Shown here: in pieces, positions 19,637 to 25,150 of the stretch
Numbering within the stretch: the stretch's first letter is position 1
How the letters are laid out: each line of letters opens with the position of its first letter
Source of the DNA: a virus
DNA length: 27,207 nucleotides
Strand: one strand, 5' to 3'
IMG/VR virus record: IMGVR_UViG_3300035703_000369
Location: 1-27,207 of that record
The notes under the pieces: model-generated
What the model was told of the DNA's origin: nothing
The model's input: the letters and a program-made list of their open reading frames with translations, nothing else
Database searches by the model: none
Made by a program: the position numbers and the translations under genes

Positions 19637-20332
19637 ATGTCTGGACCGACTAATCTGTACAGACATTTCGCCGGTGACGGATGTCTGCTGTATGTAGGGA
19701 TCAGCTTGAGCGCGATCAATCGACTCGCGCAGCACAGAGAGCACTCGGAATGGTTCCAACAAATCAGAAAAGTTACGATCAATACTTTCCCAAACAGAGA
19801 AGCCGCAAGAATTGCGGAGTCGTATGCAATAAAGACAGAGAATCCGATCTTTAATCTTCAAAAACGTCAAAAGCGAAAGACTCGGCCGTCTCGCTCAATG
19901 TTTGTTCGCTATGTCGCATTTCACCCGCTAAACCCCTGGTGCTGGTGCGACGATGCGGAGGAATCTGTCGACGAGGACAGCGGAGACTGGGACCATTGCG
20001 AACAGGTTGTAGCCGCCTGCTATAACGAGGACTACATTGCGATGATGGGAATCTGCGATTTTTGCGGCGCTGAAGAATTACTGAATGTGGCGGATTTTAA
20101 TTTCGACGGGTTGACCTGGTGTGGAGATATGTCCGCTAGTGCGTTTGGCGAGCACGATACCGAGGAGCTTTCTGACTACTGGCATTTTTTGAGGTCTGTT
20201 CCGCCGCACGGAAAAGCATCCGATTACCATTTTTCTTTGAGCGATTACACGGCATGGCCGAAGGACGAGCTTGCTATAGAGCCGATGAATGGAAAGCGGC
20301 AAAATTTGCATTTTGGGATCGCTGCACCATAA
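19637..20332 (+). CDS. GIY-YIG nuclease-domain protein with Cys-rich C-terminal extension
   Basis: 231 residues, ATG at 19637. The N-terminal 85 residues are a GIY-YIG domain: L-Y-R-H-F then L-L-Y-V-G-I-S, R-L-A-Q-H-R, W-F, a Glu in A-E-S-Y-A-I-K-T-E-N-P-I-F-N and the closing Asn. The first motif is the L-Y-R variant seen in phage and prophage copies. Residues 90-231 form an extension with paired cysteines (W-C-W-C; C-D-F-C; W-C-G-D) and many acidic residues, which I cannot assign. The gene is clearly poorer in GC than its neighbours and lacks the CTCGAG word common elsewhere, so it looks like a recent insertion. It could be a mobile nuclease or an accessory (defence or counter-defence) gene. 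Confidence 0.8.
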   Translation: MSGPTNLYRHFAGDGCLLYVGISLSAINRLAQHREHSEWFQQIRKVTINTFPNREAARIAESYAIKTENPIFNLQKRQKRKTRPSRSMFVRYVAFHPLNPWCWCDDAEESVDEDSGDWDHCEQVVAACYNEDYIAMMGICDFCGAEELLNVADFNFDGLTWCGDMSASAFGEHDTEELSDYWHFLRSVPPHGKASDYHFSLSDYTAWPKDELAIEPMNGKRQNLHFGIAAP

Positions 20333-20341
20333 GGTGACAGG

Positions 20342-21937
20342 ATGAAAGCCATCGTATACGCCCGGTATTCGACCGAACATCAGACGGAATCGACGATCCT
20401 CGATCAGCTCCGTCGGTGTCGCGACTACGCGAAAAATCACGGATTAAAGATCGCCGCCGAGTACACCGACGAGGGCATCTCCGGCGCTGCGATCGGGAAT
20501 CGACCAGGCGTCCAGAAGGCGCTCGCCGAGCTCGAGCGAGGCGATGTTCTCCTAGTCGTCGACACTACGCGCCTGTCGCGTTCCCAGGATCTTGCGCCGT
20601 TGCTCACCAGGCTGCGGCATCGAGGCATCCGCGTCGTCGGCGTCCTAGACGGGTTCGACTCCGACAGTCGCACCGCCAGAATGCAGGCGGGTCTCTCCGG
20701 GATTATGTCCGAAGAGTTCCGCGCGCAGATTGCCTCGAGAACTCACTCGGCGCTCGATATGAGAGCGCGCCAGGGAAGAGCGACCGGCGGAAAGTGTTAC
20801 GGGTACTCGAAGGCGGGAGAGATCATCGAGGCGGAGGCCGCGATCGTGCGCGAAGTGTTTGAGCGCGCCGCTCGAGGTGAGGCGATGAAGGCAATCGTCT
20901 GCGATCTGAATCGACGCGGAGTGCCATCACCGGGCTCGACCTGGGAGCGAAAGGCTCGACGATCGGACGGGATGTGGCTGGTGTCCGGCCTTCACGGGAT
21001 GCTCGGGAACGATCGCTACATCGGCCGGGTCGTCTGGAATCGCTCGATCTGGAAGCGAGACCCGGACACCGGCAAGCGTCAGCGCGTCGAGCGACCAGAG
21101 TCAGAATGGATCGTCAGCGAAGGTCCGGCGATCGTTGAGCTCGAGACCTGGGAGAAGGTGCGCGCCCTGGCGACGCCGAGAAAGTTCCATAACGGAACGA
21201 AAGGTCGCGGCCCGAAGTACATCCTCTCGGGGATCTTGGTCTGCGGGGAATGTGGCGGGAAGTTAGTCGCGACCGGCGCGAACGGTTCCTGGTACTACTG
21301 CGGCACCCGGCACCAGGGAGGCGACTCGGCCTGCTCGATGGCGATCGGCGCCAGGCGGGACGTCGCCGAGGAGAAGTTGCTCGAGCCGATTACGAAACAG
21401 CTCCTCTCGAGCGACGCGGTCGAGCTGGCGGTCGCAATGATCCGCCAATGGCGGCGGGATGAACGCACCGAGTCGACGCGCCCAGCGGAGCTCGAGGAGC
21501 TCGATCGCCGGATCGCGAAGCTCGAGGCGCAAGTATCCCAAGGGATACTCGACCGGGAGGACATCGCGCCCTCGGTAGCCGCGCTCCTGGAGCGCCGTCG
21601 AGCCCTGCTGGCGAAGTCCTGGCGGAAGGCGAACTCGAGGTCGAACGTCGACCAGGCGGTCGCCGAGGAGGCCTATCGGCAGGCGGTCGCGAATATGCGA
21701 GAGGCTTTGCAGGGACCGGCGGCTCGAGCTCGAGCGGCGGTTCACGAGCTGCTCGGGGACGTTGTGTGCCGTCCCGAGGCTGGAGTCCTGGTCGCTGCTG
21801 TCGCTGTGAATACCGCGCCGCTCATGCGAGCGGCGGGTGTTTCACAGAATGGTAGCGGGGGCTCGCTTCCTTATTATGAAATGGTACCACTTGTTCGAGG
21901 CGGTCCGCCCTTATTTTCGAAGCTGCTCGCGGCCTAG
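20342..21937 (+). CDS. Large serine recombinase, likely integrase
   Basis: 531 residues, ATG at 20342, nine bases after the previous stop. The N-terminal resolvase domain has Y-A-R8-Y-S10-T-E (catalytic Ser10), and D-T-T-R77-L-S-R80, matching the essential arginines of resolvases. A recombinase domain follows (G-G-K-C-Y-G-Y, R-G-V-P-S-P-G). A zinc ribbon (L-V-C-G-E-C-G-G-K, later Y-Y-C-G...C) and a coiled coil (E-L-E-E-L-D-R-R-I-A-K-L-E) complete the large serine integrase pattern. It would insert the phage at an attB site. Its 3' end overlaps the converging Rz1-like gene by 27 bases, so there is no non-coding room for attP on that side. Confidence 0.92.
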   Translation: MKAIVYARYSTEHQTESTILDQLRRCRDYAKNHGLKIAAEYTDEGISGAAIGNRPGVQKALAELERGDVLLVVDTTRLSRSQDLAPLLTRLRHRGIRVVGVLDGFDSDSRTARMQAGLSGIMSEEFRAQIASRTHSALDMRARQGRATGGKCYGYSKAGEIIEAEAAIVREVFERAARGEAMKAIVCDLNRRGVPSPGSTWERKARRSDGMWLVSGLHGMLGNDRYIGRVVWNRSIWKRDPDTGKRQRVERPESEWIVSEGPAIVELETWEKVRALATPRKFHNGTKGRGPKYILSGILVCGECGGKLVATGANGSWYYCGTRHQGGDSACSMAIGARRDVAEEKLLEPITKQLLSSDAVELAVAMIRQWRRDERTESTRPAELEELDRRIAKLEAQVSQGILDREDIAPSVAALLERRRALLAKSWRKANSRSNVDQAVAEEAYRQAVANMREALQGPAARARAAVHELLGDVVCRPEAGVLVAAVAVNTAPLMRAAGVSQNGSGGSLPYYEMVPLVRGGPPLFSKLLAA

Positions 21938-22186
21938 CCTACAGCTCGCCAGGGAGCGCACAGAGCGGAGCTTGAGGTTCGCCTCGTCGAGGCATTCGGT
22001 CGCATCGAGGTACGCCCTGGCGAGGTCTCCGTTCGTCTGGAGCGATCGTTCCGGGACGACACATTCGGACGTCAGGTAGTCAGGGATCGGCGGGCACGTC
22101 TCGACGATCACCGAGCGACCAGCGCACCCGGTCAGGGATAGGATCGAGAGCCCAATCGCGGCTCTCCGGGTCGGTCGTCGTGGCAT
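21911..22186 (-). CDS. Rz1-like outer membrane spanin lipoprotein
   Basis: 91 residues from ATG 22186, with GAGGA nine bases upstream. A signal peptide (R-R-P-T-R-R-A-A-I-G-L-S-I-L-S-L) leads to the lipobox L-T-G-C, then a short region with Pro and Cys. The gene starts inside the Rz-like gene in another frame (overlap 22080-22186), the usual nested or overlapping layout of spanins. It would be lipidated, placed in the outer membrane and pair with Rz to fuse the membranes at lysis. At 91 residues it is longer than lambda Rz1. Its last 27 bases overlap the recombinase gene on the other strand. Confidence 0.85.
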   Translation of the reverse strand: MPRRPTRRAAIGLSILSLTGCAGRSVIVETCPPIPDYLTSECVVPERSLQTNGDLARAYLDATECLDEANLKLRSVRSLASCRLGREQLRK

Positions 22187-22445
22187 TGGATAGATCCTCG
22201 CGTTTCCTATTTGCAAAGCGACGTATCGCTACCAAATCACGCTCGAGGCTGGTCAGGACGAGCTGCTGCTCGGCGAGTGCCTCGGCGAATCGTTCGCCCG
22301 CCTCCGCCGTCGCGGCCTCCCATCGAGCCCGCTCCGTCTCGACGCCGTTCCCGTAGGCCCATCGGTAAGCCCCGACCAGGAGCGCCAGGGACGCCAGGAC
22401 TGCCACCAGGTACGGGAGGTAGCGTAGGAGCCAGGGAGGAGTCAT
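22080..22445 (-). CDS. Rz-like inner membrane spanin
   Basis: 121 residues from ATG 22445 in an ATGA overlap with the DUF3310 gene. A signal anchor covers about residues 8-28 (L-P-Y-L-V-A-V-L-A-S-L-A-L-L-V-G-A-Y), then a charged coiled-coil periplasmic part (E-R-A-R-W-E-A-A-T-A-E-A-G-E-R-F-A-E-A-L). This is the Rz topology. Overlap with an Rz1-like lipoprotein gene in another frame supports the assignment. It acts as the last step of lysis after holin and amidase. Confidence 0.85.
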   Translation of the reverse strand: MTPPWLLRYLPYLVAVLASLALLVGAYRWAYGNGVETERARWEAATAEAGERFAEALAEQQLVLTSLERDLVAIRRFANRKREDLSNATTTDPESRDWALDPIPDRVRWSLGDRRDVPADP

Positions 22446-22657
22446 TCGCGCGGGTCTCGTCCGGTGAGCCAGGTGATGTACCAGATCGCCTTCCCGGCCT
22501 CCTGCTGCGGCGCGTCCTTTTTGCCCAGGCGCCAGAGGTAAGCCATCGCGGAGCCCTTGACGTAGCCCTGGAACTCCTCCGGCGTCAGAGCGGCGCGCAG
22601 CGCGTCAATACACTCGATGTCGCCCTGGTAGTGGCTCGGGTTGATCGCGTCCTTCAT
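22442..22657 (-). CDS. DUF3310 small phage protein
   Basis: 71 residues from ATG 22657, an ATGA overlap with the upstream gene and GAGGG just before. The family signature is plain: N-P-S-H-Y-Q near the start, then E-C-I-D-A, G-Y-V-K-G-S-A-M-A-Y-L-W-R-L-G-K-K and a final W-Y-I-T-W-L. DUF3310 proteins are widespread in tailed phages and are sometimes labelled nucleotide kinase-like, but I see no P-loop here. Here it sits among lysis genes. Confidence 0.85.
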   Translation of the reverse strand: MKDAINPSHYQGDIECIDALRAALTPEEFQGYVKGSAMAYLWRLGKKDAPQQEAGKAIWYITWLTGRDPRE

Positions 22658-23850
22658 GCCGCCCTCGGGATGGTGATCCATTCGGTCTTCGATGTGGTCG
22701 TGCCGCGTTGCACATAGACCGGCATTCGGAACGTGATGCCGTGTTGCGGGTGCGTGATCCAGAGCGCCTGCTGCGCCGGTTCGACGTCGAAGTTGTTCGC
22801 GTCGGCGTACTCGTCGTAGCCCTTCAGGGTCCCGTTCACGATGAAGCGATTCATGTGAATGTACTGATGCCAATGCCCGAGCAGCATGACGTCGAAGCTC
22901 TTGTCGGTCTGGACGTTGCGCGCGCGTTTCTTTTTGTCGCCGCGAGCGATCGGACCGAGCGCGCCGATCATGCCGTCGCCGCCTCGGAACTGGTCGCCGT
23001 GCGTGAGGAGGTATCGCGTCCCGAAGATCTTGTAGTAGGCGTCCGGCCCTTCCGGGATCAGGAACGTCACGCGGCGATCGGCCTCGAACACCTTCGCGAG
23101 CATCTGATACAGAAGCCAGTCGAAGTTCGTGTGGTTGCGTCGCTTCGCTCGAGGCTTGCGACTGGTGCGGCCGTGGTTGCCGGTGACGCAGGGAATGAAC
23201 ACGGCGCCGAACTCATCCGCCAGGGTGCGAACGCACCAGGAGAGGACACCGACGAGCTCGATCAGAGCTGGCATCGTCGGCATCTCGTTCGTCTCCGAGA
23301 GCTCCTCGTGAATGTCGCCCGAGAGCATATCGCCGCCCAGGATGAAGACACAGCCGGGATACTTGCCGCCCTGGATGTGCTTCCGCAGGAGCTCGATCGC
23401 GACCGTGATGAAGGTGCGCGCTCGATCCTTGGCGATCTCGACGTTGTACTCGTTCACGCCTCCGATCTCTGCGGGACGAACGACCTCACCGAAGTGCCAG
23501 TCGCTCGCGAACAGCGTCGGGACGCCTGCAAACTCCGACACCGGCCGCGACGGTTTCGTCAGCCAGGCAGGCGGAGCCACCGATGCGCGCGAGAGCTTGA
23601 AGATCTCATCGCGAACGACCGCGTCGTTCAGCATCTTGCTCTCGAGATCTTTAATGTGAGCTCGAGCCGCGCGTAGCTGCTCCTCGAGGGTGTGCGGACG
23701 TTGCTCCGCTCCTTCGATTTTGTCGACGTGCAGACGGATCGTGCCGGAGTTCACTCCGAGAGCGAGTGCCGTCTGTCGCAAGTTGCGACCGTTTTTTAGC
23801 CAGGCTGCGTGAACAGCCACCGAGTCGAGGTTCTTCTTTGCTGTTGTCAT
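22654..23850 (-). CDS. Calcineurin-like metallophosphoesterase with N-terminal HTH
   Basis: 398 residues from ATG 23850 (ATGA overlap); the frame stays open upstream but only shadows the metallopeptidase gene. Residues 20-45 read as a helix-turn-helix (R-Q-T-A-L-A-L-G-V-N-S-G-T-I-R-L-H-V), followed by a coiled coil (55-75). The phosphoesterase core has all metal-ligand motifs: D117-W-H119, G-G-D174, G-N225-H226-G, T-H284-G-D and G-H326-W-H328. Phage proteins of this kind are thought to act on DNA ends or nucleotides. Its location between lysis genes is unusual but common for this module in some phages. The substrate is unknown. Confidence 0.9.
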   Translation of the reverse strand: MTTAKKNLDSVAVHAAWLKNGRNLRQTALALGVNSGTIRLHVDKIEGAEQRPHTLEEQLRAARAHIKDLESKMLNDAVVRDEIFKLSRASVAPPAWLTKPSRPVSEFAGVPTLFASDWHFGEVVRPAEIGGVNEYNVEIAKDRARTFITVAIELLRKHIQGGKYPGCVFILGGDMLSGDIHEELSETNEMPTMPALIELVGVLSWCVRTLADEFGAVFIPCVTGNHGRTSRKPRAKRRNHTNFDWLLYQMLAKVFEADRRVTFLIPEGPDAYYKIFGTRYLLTHGDQFRGGDGMIGALGPIARGDKKKRARNVQTDKSFDVMLLGHWHQYIHMNRFIVNGTLKGYDEYADANNFDVEPAQQALWITHPQHGITFRMPVYVQRGTTTSKTEWITIPRAA

Positions 23851-24143
23851 TCTGTTTTGAAAGTCGTCAGCGCTTGTTGTAAGAGCGCGCCCAAGTTGTC
23901 GACGAACGCCTCGTCGTGAGAGAGATCGTGGTTCATCATGTCTAGGAGTGCGTGACACAGCTCGTGACAGAAGGTCGCCTGGAGCTGCGTCTCGATCGGA
24001 TCTGCTAGGAGGTCGATGCGGAGCTTGTCGGGCATCCAGATTCCGACGTTGCCCTTGCCGTGACGCCATTTCGAGCGCGGAATGACGCGGACCTTGATCG
24101 TGTGACCGAGGAGCTGGAACTCCTTCGGGATGCCGGTCGCCAC
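23847..24143 (-). CDS. Small zinc metallopeptidase (HExxH)
   Basis: 98 residues if started at GTG 24143; the frame runs to a TTG at 24200, inside the upstream gene. The active site H-E-L-C-H-A-L-L-D lies at about 65-75, with a third-ligand candidate in S-H-D-E-A-F-V-D. An N-terminal beta part (F-Q-L-L-G-H-T-I-K-V-R-V-I) and I-W-M-P-D-K-L-R-I-D-L precede it. This is the small ImmA/IrrE-like phage peptidase arrangement. Those relatives cleave repressors or host regulators; here it might act in lysis or against a host factor. ATGA-coupled to the phosphoesterase. Start is uncertain. Confidence 0.75.
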   Translation of the reverse strand: MATGIPKEFQLLGHTIKVRVIPRSKWRHGKGNVGIWMPDKLRIDLLADPIETQLQATFCHELCHALLDMMNHDLSHDEAFVDNLGALLQQALTTFKTE

Positions 24144-24147
24144 CAGG

Positions 24148-24375
24148 TCACCGATGCGGGAGCGGTGTCGTCGTAATCGCCCGGAGCGCCAGGTTTGCAA
24201 TCGACCCGACGAGCAGAATGGCCGCGGCGACCTGGGCGCCGAATAGCGTCGTCAGGTGAGCGCCGGAGAGCTCGAGGCCTCCCAGGACGGCGAGCGCGAC
24301 ATTGATCCAGACCGTCCGTGAGCGAATCGCCCCGCGGAGCCAGTCAAGCGACGTGATCTGCGACTCTTCGGTCAT
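24148..24375 (-). CDS. Holin-like membrane protein
   Basis: 75 residues, ATG at 24375, overlapping the end of the amidase gene by 32 bases. Two hydrophobic segments are seen (about 22-38 and 42-66) with a short loop, a charged N-terminus (T-E-E-S-Q-I-T-S-L-D-W-L-R) and a basic tail. The pattern R-S-R-T-V-W-I-N-V-A and G-S-I-A-N-L-A-L-R is like small phage membrane proteins next to endolysins. Position beside an amidase that lacks a signal peptide supports a holin role. Not proven by sequence. Confidence 0.7.
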   Translation of the reverse strand: MTEESQITSLDWLRGAIRSRTVWINVALAVLGGLELSGAHLTTLFGAQVAAAILLVGSIANLALRAITTTPLPHR

Positions 24376-24886
24376 TGGCGAATCTCCGTAGTAGGTTGGA
24401 AAGACCGACGCAGCACGTCGGACGAAGAGTCCTGATGCGGTCGGCGTGATAGATGAACTCCGGCTCGAGAATCAGCGACGCGCATCGAGTCGCGCGTAGG
24501 AAGTAGAGCGGCCCCTTCGACTTGTCTGCCTGGTAGAAGCCAGGCTTGAGGCCTCGGTCCGGCGCGAAGTAATGCGCGAGCATTGCCTGGACCTCGCGCC
24601 CAAGCAGGAGCCCGCTCGAGCTGCCCGGCATATAGAGCGTCTCGCTGCCCTGCCCTGCGTTGTTCGGGCTCGCGTTGAAATGGATTTCGATCGCGAGGTC
24701 GCTCGAGGTCGCCCTGGCATTGATCCATCGGACCTTCGCGCCGAGCTCACCAGGCGGGACGACGATCGCGTTCGGCATAAGCCGAGAGAGCTCCGTCACC
24801 CAGGCCTGCGCTTCGGTGTGCTCCACAAAGCCGCGCCAGGCCGCGCCAGGTGCGCGCGGATGGTGTCCGGCGGATAGGAAAAGCAT
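24344..24886 (-). CDS. N-acetylmuramoyl-L-alanine amidase (endolysin, Amidase_3)
   Basis: 180 residues, ATG at 24886, sharing a TGATG junction with the upstream gene. Zinc and catalytic residues follow the Amidase_3 family: S-A-G-H8-H in place of the usual D-x-G-H-G, then E22, H69 in I-E-I-H-F-N-A-S and E141 in S-L-I-L-E-P-E-F. It cuts the amide bond between muramic acid and the peptide stem. It has no signal peptide or cell-wall binding domain, as in Gram-negative phage endolysins released by a holin. The GHH variant of the first motif is slightly unusual. Confidence 0.88.
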   Translation of the reverse strand: MLFLSAGHHPRAPGAAWRGFVEHTEAQAWVTELSRLMPNAIVVPPGELGAKVRWINARATSSDLAIEIHFNASPNNAGQGSETLYMPGSSSGLLLGREVQAMLAHYFAPDRGLKPGFYQADKSKGPLYFLRATRCASLILEPEFIYHADRIRTLRPTCCVGLSNLLRRFANDRRVADHVA

Positions 24887-25146
24887 CAGCGACGAACGAG
24901 AGCTCGGTCGAGCTTGTCTTCGATCGACTTCAGACGCTCCGTCTGGTTCGCAAGCTGCGCCTCGATGACGGCAATCCGCCGATCGGCCTCCGGCTGGATC
25001 TTCACTTGCTCGACGACGTCTATGCGTTTGGAGATGTTCTCCAGACGCTCCGTCATCTGACCGCCCCAGTACACGAGCGCGATCACGAGGGAAATATCGA
25101 CCAGGAGAGATCCCGGCGGCACCTTGAGCTTTGCTGCATCAAACAT
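24886..25146 (-). CDS. Membrane protein with C-terminal coiled coil (holin-associated?)
   Basis: 86 residues from ATG 25146, five bases after the stop of the tail gene. A hydrophobic segment at about 13-30 (S-L-L-V-D-I-S-L-V-I-A-L-V-Y-W-G) is followed by a long heptad-like helix (M-T-E-R-L-E-N-I-S-K-R-I-D-V-V-E, I-A-V-I-E-A-Q-L-A-N-Q-T-E-R-L-K-S-I-E). This topology resembles small accessory lysis proteins such as XhlA, or a second holin. It sits directly before the amidase. Function inferred from location and topology. Confidence 0.7.
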   Translation of the reverse strand: MFDAAKLKVPPGSLLVDISLVIALVYWGGQMTERLENISKRIDVVEQVKIQPEADRRIAVIEAQLANQTERLKSIEDKLDRALVRR

Positions 25147-25150
25147 TGAA

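Noticed and set aside
21840-21937. tRNA-like fragment or attL scar at the end of the recombinase gene
   Set aside because: No cloverleaf or T-loop consensus can be read, and phage genes continue on the other side.
22708-23676. 322-residue open frame on the plus strand, opposite the metallophosphoesterase
   Set aside because: Antisense to a protein with all catalytic motifs; its composition is that of a GC-rich shadow frame.
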